A stretch of DNA of 64,000 nucleotides from Lysinimonas soli. GTDB taxonomy: Bacteria > Actinomycetota > Actinomycetes > Actinomycetales > Microbacteriaceae. Within the stretch, counting starts at the first letter, position 1, and each line of letters starts with the position of its first letter. The stretch covers positions 186,001-250,000 of the forward strand of contig NZ_JBHSMG010000001.1 of assembly GCF_042655435.1 (NCBI RefSeq), in the 5' to 3' direction. Of this stretch, positions 1 to 9,091 are shown piece after piece. Below the pieces are notes generated by a model. It searched no databases. It worked only from the letters and a program-made list of their open reading frames with translations, and was not told the origin of the DNA. The position numbers and the translations under genes are program-made.

Positions 1-159
1 GCGACCGACGCACGTGCGCGCTTCAGCGCTGATCGGTGTCTCGACCTCCACGCGAACGCCATCCGGGTTGTGGCAGCGGGAATGCCCCTGTCGGAGTTGT
101 CGGACTCGAAGTGACCTTCAGGGAGCGACCGGCGGTGGCATCCGGAGCCCGGGTCTTCC
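1..159. other. Window edge, downstream of the Wzz-like gene; no firm gene
   Basis: This stretch lies downstream of the last gene of the minus-strand polysaccharide operon. On the minus strand a frame open to the window edge could begin at an ATG at 62 or at a GTG near 51, so the 5' end of a further operon gene may be here. Fewer than 20 codons are visible, with no recognisable motif and no convincing ribosome binding site. I do not call a gene. Confidence 0.3.
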
Positions 160-849
160 TCAGGCGGGCTGGCTCGACGCTGCATGCCCCTCTTCGGCCT
201 GCTCACGCCGTTGGCGGCGTGCCGTCAGCGCGGAGCCGAGGGACACCGAGCCGAAGATCAGGATGACGCCGCAGACGGCGACGATGATCACGGTGCGCAG
301 TCGGCTTGAGATCTTCTCGGTCGCCCGATCCGGGGCGGATGCAACGATTGCCGTGTAGAGGTAGCGGTCGTCCGCCCCATTCACGGTCTGGATCTGCCGC
401 AGCGTCGAAGTGAACATCGACCCGAGTTCCTTGGTCGTCGCGAGAGACTGCGCTGGGGTGTTTCCCGTGCCGGTGATCGTCGCAATGAAGCCGGACCCGC
501 TCACGCTCGGCTCGACGGTATACGTCTTGCCCAGGCCCTTCGCCGCCAAGGCGTCGGCCGTGGAAGGTGCGTTCAACTGAGTCATCACGACACTCGCGAC
601 GAGGCTCGGATCCGAGGACCGCAGATACGGATTGTTCGAGTTGAGCTTGCCGAGGGTCGGGTCGGCTTGGATTTGCGCGTCGGTCGGGATGTCCGGGTTG
701 ACGACCGCGTAGGACGCGGTTGATTCGTAGTCGCGCGGCCCATATGCGAACACAAGAACGGTGGCGACGATGGCGATCAGGAGTGCGGGGAGCATGAACC
801 ACCTCTGCCTCCAGATTCGTTTGAGGACCTCGATTGGATCCATATTCAT
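160..849 (-). CDS. Wzz/YveK-like polysaccharide chain-length protein
   Basis: A 229-residue membrane protein with the two-helix layout of Wzz/YveK capsular polysaccharide co-polymerases: one membrane helix near residues 17-37, an extracytoplasmic domain of about 145 residues, and a second helix near 185-207 followed by a basic tail. No tyrosine-kinase domain is attached, so it matches the stand-alone modulator subunit of actinobacterial systems. It probably sets chain length with the polymerase encoded just upstream. The ATG at 849 overlaps the polymerase stop codon as ATGA, which indicates translational coupling; a second ATG two codons later is possible. The extracytoplasmic sequence is divergent, so the call rests on topology and context. 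Confidence 0.75.
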   Translation of the reverse strand: MNMDPIEVLKRIWRQRWFMLPALLIAIVATVLVFAYGPRDYESTASYAVVNPDIPTDAQIQADPTLGKLNSNNPYLRSSDPSLVASVVMTQLNAPSTADALAAKGLGKTYTVEPSVSGSGFIATITGTGNTPAQSLATTKELGSMFTSTLRQIQTVNGADDRYLYTAIVASAPDRATEKISSRLRTVIIVAVCGVILIFGSVSLGSALTARRQRREQAEEGHAASSQPA

Positions 850-2234
850 GCGCCTCTCTCGAAGGGGATGGGGCTTGAGCCGGGGATTCCGGACTCTGCT
901 TTGCAGATCTTCCAGACCGCACCCGCCAGGGCGACCATGAGTGGGTAGGTCAGCGCGAACACCGGGAAGGACAACGAGTCGAAGCCCACGGAGCAGATAC
1001 CCGCGGCGGCGAGACCGCCCGCCAGCGCGCCGGCGAGAGCCTTCGTGTTCGGATCGCTTGTGTGCCGCGCCGCGACGACGGTCATGACCGCGGGGGCCAG
1101 GAGGTAGAACGCGACGCAGATCAGGCCGATGATTCCAGTCGTGACGGCGGAAGTCAGGTACTGGTTGTCGAGGACGTATACCAGGTTGCTGGTGTCGTAG
1201 GTGCCGGGGCCCGTGCCCAACAAGGGGCGCTGGTCGATCATCAGCTCGACGCGAGGGTAGTTGTTGAGGCGATTCGCGATCGAAGGGTCCGAGGCGTTGG
1301 CGGTCAGCGCACTCGTGAGCGTACCGACGAAGCCGGGGACGAGTGCGAATGCGATGACGATCAGGATCGGCACGATCACGAGCGTCCAACGGCGCACCAG
1401 GCGTGGCATGAAAGGAAGAGAGATGATCAGTGCGGTCGCCACGCCCAAGGCGCCGGACCTCGAGACGGTCAAGATCACCGCCGACCCGAGGAAGAGGGTC
1501 TGGGCCCAGTGGAACCAACGGGCACCCCGCGGGTCGAACATCGAGCGCCAGATCGAGAGCGGCAGGAGCATCGAACTCGTCACGGCGAACTCGATCGAGT
1601 GGAAGGTGCTTCCCGCGACTCGGATCAGGTTGCCTCGTGCCTGGTACGAGTCGACTCCGCCGTTGTAGGTGAACCCGGGCATCGCTGACTGGATCCATGC
1701 CATGGGGTCGACGTGGAAGGTGAACTGCACGACGCCGACCAAGCTGCTGAAGAATCCGCCGGCGATGAGCCAGCGGGCCACGCTCAGGACCTCGTCTCGC
1801 GTGTTCAGCGCGTCACCGACGCACAGGATCAGCCCGAGGCTGGCGATCACCAGCACCACCCAGCGATCCGCTGCGGCGAGCCCGGTGACAGTCGCCTCTC
1901 CGACCCAACCGCCGTACAGCGAGATGTACGAAGCCATGATCCCCAGGGCGAACACTGCTCCGGCGAGGCGACCGGGGTGTCGCAAAGGGATCGGGTCATG
2001 AAGGCCCCACAACCATGATGCGAGCCAGAACAGAAACAGCAGGCACGACAGGATCATCGAGACGGTGCCGACGGCTCCAAGCGGCGCGATGATCATGCTG
2101 GATGGGAAGAAGAAGATCGCGAAGGCCGTGAAGCGCAGGAGAAGGGGTGCATTCGATCGTCCCGCGGCGTCCAATCGGTGCGTGGTGCGAAGCGGAAGAG
2201 GGCGGGGGGCGCTGACGGATGCCTCGGCGGTCAC
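846..2234 (-). CDS. O-antigen ligase / Wzy-type polysaccharide polymerase
   Basis: A 462-residue polytopic membrane protein with about ten to eleven hydrophobic segments. The C-terminal half has the Wzy_C/O-antigen-ligase pattern: a long extracytoplasmic loop with LLGTGPGTYDTSN, then NQYLTSAVTTGIIGL at the start of the next helix. The likely role is polymerising lipid-linked repeat units outside the membrane, or ligating them. I chose the GTG at 2234 because it overlaps the upstream stop codon as GTGA; an in-frame ATG at 2291 would add 19 residues inside the neighbouring gene. It sits between a glycosyltransferase fusion and the Wzz-like gene, so all three are likely co-translated. Confidence 0.8.
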   Translation of the reverse strand: MTAEASVSAPRPLPLRTTHRLDAAGRSNAPLLLRFTAFAIFFFPSSMIIAPLGAVGTVSMILSCLLFLFWLASWLWGLHDPIPLRHPGRLAGAVFALGIMASYISLYGGWVGEATVTGLAAADRWVVLVIASLGLILCVGDALNTRDEVLSVARWLIAGGFFSSLVGVVQFTFHVDPMAWIQSAMPGFTYNGGVDSYQARGNLIRVAGSTFHSIEFAVTSSMLLPLSIWRSMFDPRGARWFHWAQTLFLGSAVILTVSRSGALGVATALIISLPFMPRLVRRWTLVIVPILIVIAFALVPGFVGTLTSALTANASDPSIANRLNNYPRVELMIDQRPLLGTGPGTYDTSNLVYVLDNQYLTSAVTTGIIGLICVAFYLLAPAVMTVVAARHTSDPNTKALAGALAGGLAAAGICSVGFDSLSFPVFALTYPLMVALAGAVWKICKAESGIPGSSPIPFERGA

Positions 2235-4399
2235 TCCGCGTCCTCTCCGTGATCGGGCAGGGTAGAACGTGACGATTCTACGGTGTCGCATTCGGAGATG
2301 GACCTGGGAGGGGCGCCCTCGCGTGTCCTCGCGGCCAACTCCTGGAGGCGTGCAGCGCGCGCGTCCCAGGTATGGTTCCGCGCGAACGCGTGACGCTTGC
2401 GGTCGCCGTCGGAGGTGCGGCCCTCCGCGATCCGTCCTCGCACGCGTGCCACGAAGTCCACCGGGGAGTCGGCGATGTCGACTCCTTCGGCATTAAGCCA
2501 ATGTGCTGCCGGGATGTCAGTCGAGACGACCGGCAGCCCCGCGCCGAGATACTGGAGGGTCTTGAGGGGGAAACTCGAACGGTTGAAGGGCGAGTCCGCA
2601 TACGGCGTGACGCCCACCGAAGCCGATGCCATCAGGTCGGCCAGGTCGTCGTAAGGACGGGCGCCGAGCCAGTCGACCTTCGGGGCCGCCAGCACGGCGT
2701 CGAGGCGACGCCCGAAAGTGGGATCTCGATCGGCACGGGGCCCCACGACCATCAGGGGGACGTCGGCCCGCGCGAGCTCCTCCAGGATCCCGATGTCGAG
2801 CCGTTCGTTGAGTTGGCCGATCAGGATGGCAGGTGATCCAGCGGGCGCGGGCGCGAAAAGGTGTTCGACGGGCTCCGTGCCGTTGGCCAGGACGTCGACG
2901 CGGCGCGCCCCGGTCTGTGTCGCGACCACGTCCGCGAGGGCGGGCGAGATGGCGAGAATGAGATCGGCTTCGTGGGCGTTCCGCCTCAGGGTCTTCTCGG
3001 TATCGGTCGGCGAGAGCCCCATCAGCCCGGCGCCGCCGACCCAGTCATCGGTGACATAGAGCACGCGTAGGCCAGGGACCTCACGGGGGAACCTTCGGTT
3101 CGAAGCAGCGAGGACGACGATCTCGGGGATGACGCCCAGGTTGTGGAGCGCGCTGCGGATGCGCCTGGCCACGATCAGCCGGCTGAGAACTCTGACGATC
3201 GGTCGTGTCAGTCCAGGCGGGCCGAAGGTCTGGATGCGAGTGACACCATCCTGGGGTTGGGAGATGAAACCGGGAAGAGCGTTCCGGCGCCGCCGTAGCA
3301 CCGAGACCGGAGGATCGATCCACACCACCCGCCCCTGGCGAGCGAGTGCCGCGACGAGGCGTCGGTCGGTGCCGGGGATGTCGTCCCAGGTTCCGCCCGC
3401 GAGGTAGACGACCGGGCCGGAGCCCGCACCCGACCGGACGGCCGTGCCCGTCGGGCCGGGGAGCCGTGCCCACGACCTTTCGCGCATGACCGACCGGAGG
3501 GCAAGCGCGTGTCCGGGTATGCCGAGCCGCAACAGCTCTCCTAAGACGACGAGGCCCCGGTAGACGGCGGCGTACGGCCTCGAGTGATGCTTGCGGACAT
3601 AGCGGATCCGGTTCACAGCCATCAGCGCGTCCAGGCGAGGAGAGGATCCGGATCCGCCTTCCGAATGCCGGATCACCGCTTGGGGCGCGTATGTGACTCG
3701 GAAGCCGGCGTCGCGCACACGGCGAAAGTAGTCGGTCTCCTCGGAGTAGAGGAAGAACCGTTCGTCCCATGGACCGACTGCCGCGATCGCGGCGGGACTC
3801 AGCAGAAGCGCGGCTCCCGTCGCCCATTCCACAGCCTGGGGCGCTTCGTACCGCGCGGGCTCGAAGACCGTCTCGGCGAACCGCCCGGGGCGAGAGCGGA
3901 ACCGCGCCCCGACGAGTGCGTCGCCGAGCGCGGTGCTCACGGATGGTTCTCGTCGAAGGGAGAGGGACGTCGTGCCGTCGTCGCCGACGAAACGGGGGAC
4001 AACGGCACCGACGTCACCCCCGAGTCCACCGAGCATGATTGCGATGGCCCCCGGCGCCACCTCTGTGTCTGGGTTGAGGATCATGACCGGACGAGAGCCG
4101 TCGAGCTGCGCCAAGGCCTTGTTGATCGCGGCGGCGTACCCGATGTTTCCCCCGGTACCGAAGACGAGAGCCTCCGGGGCATGCGCGCGCGCCACCGCAA
4201 CAGTGTCGTCGGCGGAGGAGTTGTCGGCGACCAAGACGGCAACGGAGAGCGTTCCCGCGTCCTCGCGAAGGCTGTCAAGAAGCTCGCCGACATCCTCGGC
4301 ACTGTTGTAGGTCACGACGACCACCGCGAGGTCGTGCGGGGCGTCGGGCGACGTAAGGGCCAGGACGACCTCCGCTGATCGGATTCGGGCGGAGCCCAA
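2231..4399 (-). CDS. Two-domain glycosyltransferase (GT2 fused to GT4-like)
   Basis: A 722-residue fusion. The N-terminal part (about 20-310) is a GT2 rhamnosyltransferase-like domain: VVVVTYNSAEDV, the NIGYAAAINKAL motif, the metal-binding NPDTE, and FLYSEETDYFRRV ahead of the catalytic region. The C-terminal part (about 330-700) looks like a GT4-type GT-B enzyme: YVTDDWVG, ILAISPALADVV, VLANGTEP and the SFPLKTLQYLGAGLPVVST donor-site region. It probably adds two successive sugars to the lipid-linked repeat unit on the cytoplasmic face. The only start that does not cut the GT2 domain is a TTG at 4399, one base after the upstream stop; its ribosome binding site is weak, so the start is uncertain. 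Confidence 0.82.
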   Translation of the reverse strand: MGSARIRSAEVVLALTSPDAPHDLAVVVVTYNSAEDVGELLDSLREDAGTLSVAVLVADNSSADDTVAVARAHAPEALVFGTGGNIGYAAAINKALAQLDGSRPVMILNPDTEVAPGAIAIMLGGLGGDVGAVVPRFVGDDGTTSLSLRREPSVSTALGDALVGARFRSRPGRFAETVFEPARYEAPQAVEWATGAALLLSPAAIAAVGPWDERFFLYSEETDYFRRVRDAGFRVTYAPQAVIRHSEGGSGSSPRLDALMAVNRIRYVRKHHSRPYAAVYRGLVVLGELLRLGIPGHALALRSVMRERSWARLPGPTGTAVRSGAGSGPVVYLAGGTWDDIPGTDRRLVAALARQGRVVWIDPPVSVLRRRRNALPGFISQPQDGVTRIQTFGPPGLTRPIVRVLSRLIVARRIRSALHNLGVIPEIVVLAASNRRFPREVPGLRVLYVTDDWVGGAGLMGLSPTDTEKTLRRNAHEADLILAISPALADVVATQTGARRVDVLANGTEPVEHLFAPAPAGSPAILIGQLNERLDIGILEELARADVPLMVVGPRADRDPTFGRRLDAVLAAPKVDWLGARPYDDLADLMASASVGVTPYADSPFNRSSFPLKTLQYLGAGLPVVSTDIPAAHWLNAEGVDIADSPVDFVARVRGRIAEGRTSDGDRKRHAFARNHTWDARAARLQELAARTREGAPPRSISECDTVESSRSTLPDHGEDAE

Positions 4400-4400
4400 C

Positions 4401-6209
4401 TCAGTTCAGGGCGATCCGGTAGATGTGGTGATTGTATTCGTTGGGAAAGGTGTCAGTGAAGGTCCCGTTTGTGGGGGTGACGGTGCGGTTCTCACCGACA
4501 ACCTGGATCGTACCGGTGACGCCCTGCGGGAGGGTGAAGGTCTTCGAACCGGTGGAGCCATCGGTCATGGCGAAGATGTAGGCGGAGCCGCTGGAGACCT
4601 TCAGGCTGGTCTCCAGCCCAGGCCCGAAGTCCCACTTGTACGAGGGTGTATTGATCACTGGAGCCAGCGACTGCACCTGCTGATCGATCGAGGTGATCTT
4701 GGCGGTCAGCGCAACTCCGCACTGCAGGATCGAGTAGGTCCCGCAGGCGCCATTGTTGTTGTGCTGGAAGTACGCGATCCCGGCGGCCCCGTGGATGATC
4801 GCGTTCCACACTGCGCCCTCGATCTGGTCCGGGGCGATCGTGCGAGCGCCGGCCTCGGTCAGGAACGGCTTTGCGGTCTCTACGAACACCCAGTTCGGGG
4901 TGGCGGCGCCGGAGAACGTCTCCATCCGGTCCTGTAGCCAGCCGTATGCGGACGAGGTGGCCGGATTCTTGCCCTTGGACCAGTTCCACGACTGGGTGAT
5001 GACGCCGTCCACAGCCGGCGACGTGTAGGCGTACTTGTCCACGCTGGTGACATCCACAGAGCTCACGAATTGCGGCATGGTGTTGGGTGCCCAATACGTG
5101 CCCAGTACCCCATTTCCGAAGTTCGATTGAAGAAAACGACCATCGTTCTGACTGCGGAATGTTGCGGCGAGTTGCTGCTGCTCCCGGAGTCGCGCCGTCT
5201 CCGTGGTGCCGTCGCAGCCGCTGGAGCCCATCTCGCACTCATCCGACACGTGCCAGCCCACTACCCGGGGATCGTTCCCGATCTCAGCCGGGGTCCACTC
5301 GTTCTGGGCGATCACGTTCATTCCCGTACCGGTGATCGTGCTAATCGGCGAGCCGTCATGCTCGGCGCCCATGTAGGTGTTGATGCCCGCGGCCTTCAGC
5401 GCGGGCGCATCACTTGGCTTGCCGAAGAAGACCGCAATCGGGAAGAATGATGAGCTCGTCCAACCGGCCGCCGCTGCTTTCGAGAACTTCGCGTAATACG
5501 ACGGCCCACCCCACCACGCCGTCGTCGACAAGGAGAGACCTTTCGTGGAGCCGCTCGCCGCGGACGTGGACTGAGCGGGTGCCGGAGTCGGAGACGGCGA
5601 AGCGGTCGAGTACGAGATGTCAACGAAGTAGTTTGAGTTTTGCCGGACTTGTTTCGGCATCTTTCCCACGGTCCCGGAGTAGACACCGGCTCCGCGAGGG
5701 TACGTGACGACGCCGTCGCTCACGGGGCTGTCGAATCCGTAGGCGTCGTCCGCGTAGTGGCCATGGGGCGCGACGTAGGACGCTACCAGCTGGGTGCCTG
5801 CGGCCACGCGGAGCGGGGTATCGAGGGTGGCAGTCGACCAGCCGGGATGCCGCACCGTCGGGAACGTGCTCGTCGCGAGAACCCGGCCGCTCGCGTCCCA
5901 GATCCGCCCCAGATGCGTGCCGGTGTTCTGGGGGCCCGCGTAGAACCGGATCGCAGTGATCGTGATGTCGACGGAGGCCGAGAGGCGGACGCCGAGTTCT
6001 GCAGAGTGCCAATCCGAGCTGGTGGGAACGGTCGGTGTCTCGTCCGCTGCGAAGACGGTCGCGGAGTCCGGTCGCGGAGCACCGAGGGTCATCGCGAGAG
6101 AGGCCACCACGGCAACAGCGGCGATGGCCGCGATCGGTGGGAGCATGGTCTTCCAGCGCCCCCGCAACCGAGAAGGTCGTCGCGGTGACGGCACGTCGTC
6201 TCTCAGCAT
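4401..6209 (-). CDS. Membrane-anchored DUF4082 protein with glycosidase-like domain
   Basis: 602 residues. A basic N-terminus is followed by one hydrophobic segment (about 20-42), so the protein is exported or anchored. Residues about 62-160 form a DUF4082 domain (IRFYAGPQNTGTHLG, GWSTATLDTPL, YVAPHGHYADDAYGF), a beta-sandwich module often found on surface carbohydrate proteins. After a Pro/Ser/Thr linker comes a domain of about 380 residues that resembles a TIM-barrel glycoside hydrolase (GWHVSDECEMG, ESVDKY-like and FVETAKPFL segments); I cannot name the family. The ATG at 6209 has a clear GGAGG six to seven bases upstream, whereas the ATG at 6248 has none. Inside a polysaccharide operon it may trim the polymer. 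Confidence 0.7.
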   Translation of the reverse strand: MLRDDVPSPRRPSRLRGRWKTMLPPIAAIAAVAVVASLAMTLGAPRPDSATVFAADETPTVPTSSDWHSAELGVRLSASVDITITAIRFYAGPQNTGTHLGRIWDASGRVLATSTFPTVRHPGWSTATLDTPLRVAAGTQLVASYVAPHGHYADDAYGFDSPVSDGVVTYPRGAGVYSGTVGKMPKQVRQNSNYFVDISYSTASPSPTPAPAQSTSAASGSTKGLSLSTTAWWGGPSYYAKFSKAAAAGWTSSSFFPIAVFFGKPSDAPALKAAGINTYMGAEHDGSPISTITGTGMNVIAQNEWTPAEIGNDPRVVGWHVSDECEMGSSGCDGTTETARLREQQQLAATFRSQNDGRFLQSNFGNGVLGTYWAPNTMPQFVSSVDVTSVDKYAYTSPAVDGVITQSWNWSKGKNPATSSAYGWLQDRMETFSGAATPNWVFVETAKPFLTEAGARTIAPDQIEGAVWNAIIHGAAGIAYFQHNNNGACGTYSILQCGVALTAKITSIDQQVQSLAPVINTPSYKWDFGPGLETSLKVSSGSAYIFAMTDGSTGSKTFTLPQGVTGTIQVVGENRTVTPTNGTFTDTFPNEYNHHIYRIALN

Positions 6210-6313
6210 TCGTGCCTCCGAACGGATCCGAATCCCCGCGCACAACATAGCAAAACCGACTCAGGGGGCGGCGCTCTCTCGGCATTCTGTGTGCTTCGAC
6301 GCGAGCTGATGCC

Positions 6314-7207
6314 TCAGCGCTGGCCGTCGAAGTGCTCCGCCACCCAACGCAGCACATCCTCCGGTGTCGCGGAGTTGGACTGGATGTGGATCGCCAGATC
6401 ATGGGGGTCCAGCGCCTCGAGGAAGGCCCGGGCAGTTGTGAGATCGAGCGGACGCGGATCCCAGTGGCTGTGGCAGAGGCTGCGATCGGAGGTGAAGGTC
6501 CTCCCGTCGTTCTCCGCCGACGCGAACGAGCCGATGAGCATGAACTCCGAGAAGTCCAGGGTGCTGCCCACCGCGCGGCTCCATGGAATGCCCGTGACGT
6601 CGGAGACCCGGTCGAGCGCGGCTCGTACCACCACCGGCGACCAACTGTTGAACGGGGCGATGTAGTCGGGTGACTCGGCTTCCGCGCCGGGCAACCCGAG
6701 CAGTCGCGCGCTCTCAGCGAGCCAACGACGGTGCCGTGGCATCCCGTCATCGACCCCGTGCGGCAGCCGATACAGCCGAACTGCGTCGCCATGCCGGAAC
6801 ACGGTCTCGTCGAGCGGCGCGATCGCGAGGACGTCGGAATCGATGAGCAGCGTCACGTCGTGATCGAGCTTCGAGACGAGCGCGAGCTTGACGATCTGTT
6901 GCAGCATCCAACCGCGGATCGGGGGCCAGGGCCGGCGGGCGTTCACGGCCCCGATCCGGTAGCCGCGCGGGAGACCCTTCAGGCGCGCGAGCCGCGTTGT
7001 CTGGAGGAACTCGCGCGGGAGCAGGCCGCGGTACCCGACGACGTCGAGTCGTTGATCGCCGACGGCGCGGAAGAGGGGCACGTCGATCTCGGGGACGGCG
7101 ACGATGTGACGGACTCCCGGATCGCTCCAACGCAGCACCGACGCGTGGAGCCGACGGAAACTCGCCAGATCAGGGGCGTGAGAGGGCGTGACGACGACGA
7201 GACTCAT
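6314..7207 (-). CDS. DUF6492 family protein, glycosyltransferase-like
   Basis: 297 residues resembling the DUF6492 family found in polysaccharide and teichoic-acid-type clusters. The fold looks GT-A-like: an N-terminal VVVTPSHAPDLASF segment, then LLIDSDVLAIAPL, whose DSD triad would be the metal/nucleotide-sugar site, and a C-terminal DRSLCHSHWDPRPL segment. No signal peptide or membrane helix is visible, so it should act in the cytoplasm. It starts 12 bases after the preceding gene and belongs to the same operon. The sugar donor and acceptor cannot be read from the sequence. Confidence 0.65.
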   Translation of the reverse strand: MSLVVVTPSHAPDLASFRRLHASVLRWSDPGVRHIVAVPEIDVPLFRAVGDQRLDVVGYRGLLPREFLQTTRLARLKGLPRGYRIGAVNARRPWPPIRGWMLQQIVKLALVSKLDHDVTLLIDSDVLAIAPLDETVFRHGDAVRLYRLPHGVDDGMPRHRRWLAESARLLGLPGAEAESPDYIAPFNSWSPVVVRAALDRVSDVTGIPWSRAVGSTLDFSEFMLIGSFASAENDGRTFTSDRSLCHSHWDPRPLDLTTARAFLEALDPHDLAIHIQSNSATPEDVLRWVAEHFDGQR

Positions 7208-7219
7208 GGGCGCCCGGCC

Positions 7220-8824
7220 TCATCGGCTCGAGTCATCTCGCCCCCATCGCTCGTCTCGGCGTGCCCCTGGACCCTGGCGGGCCCACACGACGACCGCGGC
7301 GTACGCGAACGCGTCGACGGCGGTTCGCGGCCCTCGGATGGTGCGGACGAGCTCCCTTGCCGTTCGGCTCGAGGTCGCCTCGCCCTGCGCTGCCCCCGCG
7401 CGCAGCCCCCGGCGTAGGATCCGCAGCAGGCTCCGCAGATTCTTGGGGGTGCGCACGACGACCGGGTCCGTCGGGATGACCGCGCGAGAGGCTGCGGGGA
7501 ACAGCCCGTCGACGAACAGGTCGTCTGCCAGGTCTGCGGGAAAAGCTGCGAAACGGCGGTGCCCGCGCTCCGTGACCGCATACGCCCCGGCGCCCCAGAG
7601 AGCCGTTCGGAATGATGGGATGCGGACACGGGCTCGGTAGTAGGCCCGAACCAGCGCCGAAGCCCCGGTGGTGTCGTATTGAGCCAAAGGTCGCGCGGCC
7701 TCAAGGCGCTCGTCATCGTGGACCAGCGCTCCGAGCACCCCCGCGACTGCTGCCGCCGAAGCTTCGATGTCGGCATCGAGATAGATGCGCGGCCACGCGG
7801 TCGCGATCCGGTCGCCTTCGTTGAGGGCGGCGGGCTTCGACGCCTCGTCGAGTTCGACAACGCGGACGCCAGGAAACCTCCGAGCCCGATCCACGGTGTC
7901 GTCGGTGATCCCGTTGCAGACCACGATGACCTCCACGCCCGGATGCCGCAGGAGCGGCTCGAATCCGGTGAGGGTCCGCTCGATGACGGACGCCTCATTG
8001 TGGGCCGGGATGATGACCGCACCTCGGACGCTCGACGGAACGGGCGCCTGGGATCCAGGAAGCATGACCGCGCTTCGTGACGCCAGGTAGGCGAGGGGCC
8101 CGTGACCGAGATAGCGCTTGGCCAAGCGCCGGGGCTCGCGAACGAGACGCCACGCCCACTCGAATCCGGCGCGCGAGATCCATTCCGGTGCACGTGACAC
8201 GCGGCCTGCGAGGAAGTCGACGACCGCACCGAAGGCGAGCAGCACCCGTGCGCCCGTCTCGGGAGCCCAACGATCGATCCAGATCTCTTGGCGCGGCTTG
8301 CCGAGGCCGACGACCAGCAGGTCGACAGAGGCGGCTCGGACCTGTTCGGCGAGCATTCTTGCCGCCTCCTCGTCGAGGATCTCGTGGCGGGAGGGCGACC
8401 ACGACCCCGCGATGGTCAGGCCGGGTCGTTCACGTGCGAGCCTCTTCAGCAGCAGCAGCCTGGTCTCGTCCGACCCGCCGAGGAAGCCGATCCTGATGCC
8501 GTCGCGCTCTGCCTGGTCCAACAACGGTTCGATCAGGTCGCTGCCCGCGAGCCGCGGCCAGGCCGAACCGGTCAGGCGCCGCGCGGCAGCGGCGATCGGA
8601 GCACCATCGATGAGGTCGAGCCATTCCACCCGGCCCGAGTTGCGCAGCCGATGCGAGGCCCCTGCCGCACCGAAGTGGTGGACATGGTCCAGATTGATGG
8701 AGGCGACGCCGAGAGGCGTCTCGTCGTCGCCTCGCCAGCGCCCAGCGATCGTGACGAGGGCATCCTGCTTGTCCAGCAGGTGCACGGAGAAGCCAGCCAC
8801 GGACATGCGCGGTGGACTCGTCAT
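7220..8824 (-). CDS. WecG/TagA/CpsF-type (GT26) transferase fused to a GT2 domain
   Basis: 534 residues in two domains. Residues 1-245 form a GT26 WecG/TagA/CpsF transferase: ASINLDHVHHF, IGFLGGSDE and the diagnostic VVGLGKPRQEIWI, then VDFLAGRVSRAPEW. Residues about 265-500 form a GT2 domain: GAVIIPAHNEASVIERTL, the LDADIEAS metal motif and a DLADDLFVDGLFP acceptor segment. GT26 enzymes usually add the second sugar to an undecaprenyl-linked primer, so this protein may add two early sugars. It is the first gene of the minus-strand operon. The ATG at 8824 lacks a strong ribosome binding site. Confidence 0.85.
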   Translation of the reverse strand: MTSPPRMSVAGFSVHLLDKQDALVTIAGRWRGDDETPLGVASINLDHVHHFGAAGASHRLRNSGRVEWLDLIDGAPIAAAARRLTGSAWPRLAGSDLIEPLLDQAERDGIRIGFLGGSDETRLLLLKRLARERPGLTIAGSWSPSRHEILDEEAARMLAEQVRAASVDLLVVGLGKPRQEIWIDRWAPETGARVLLAFGAVVDFLAGRVSRAPEWISRAGFEWAWRLVREPRRLAKRYLGHGPLAYLASRSAVMLPGSQAPVPSSVRGAVIIPAHNEASVIERTLTGFEPLLRHPGVEVIVVCNGITDDTVDRARRFPGVRVVELDEASKPAALNEGDRIATAWPRIYLDADIEASAAAVAGVLGALVHDDERLEAARPLAQYDTTGASALVRAYYRARVRIPSFRTALWGAGAYAVTERGHRRFAAFPADLADDLFVDGLFPAASRAVIPTDPVVVRTPKNLRSLLRILRRGLRAGAAQGEATSSRTARELVRTIRGPRTAVDAFAYAAVVVWARQGPGARRDERWGRDDSSR

Positions 8825-9091
8825 CGCTTGCGGGCCATGGTGAGCGATTCGAGGGCGTTCGGCACGGTAGTTCCCCGGGTCGGATGCGCCGGTTCCCCGC
8901 GATCGGGGGACGGCTAGGACACCCGTAGGCTACGGGAATTCCTCTTGAGGCGGATAGCCACCTGACCTGGAGTCGGTCCCGCTCAGAAGGGTCAGCACCG
9001 TGCGTGGTCCCATGAAGTGGGGTTGGCCACCGGATGCCGCCGCCGATAGTGTCGCCGTCAGAAGAAGCAGAGAGAGTTCTGAGGTCCGGAG
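8825..9091. promoter_or_regulatory. Divergent intergenic region between glycan operon and ligase operon
   Basis: 267 bases separate two divergent operons and must hold promoters for both. The plus-strand gene has a good GAGG seven bases before its ATG. I see a GC-rich near-palindrome around 8893-8910 (CCCCGCGATCGGGG) but cannot assign -10/-35 boxes with confidence. No open frame here looks like a gene. Confidence 0.5.
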
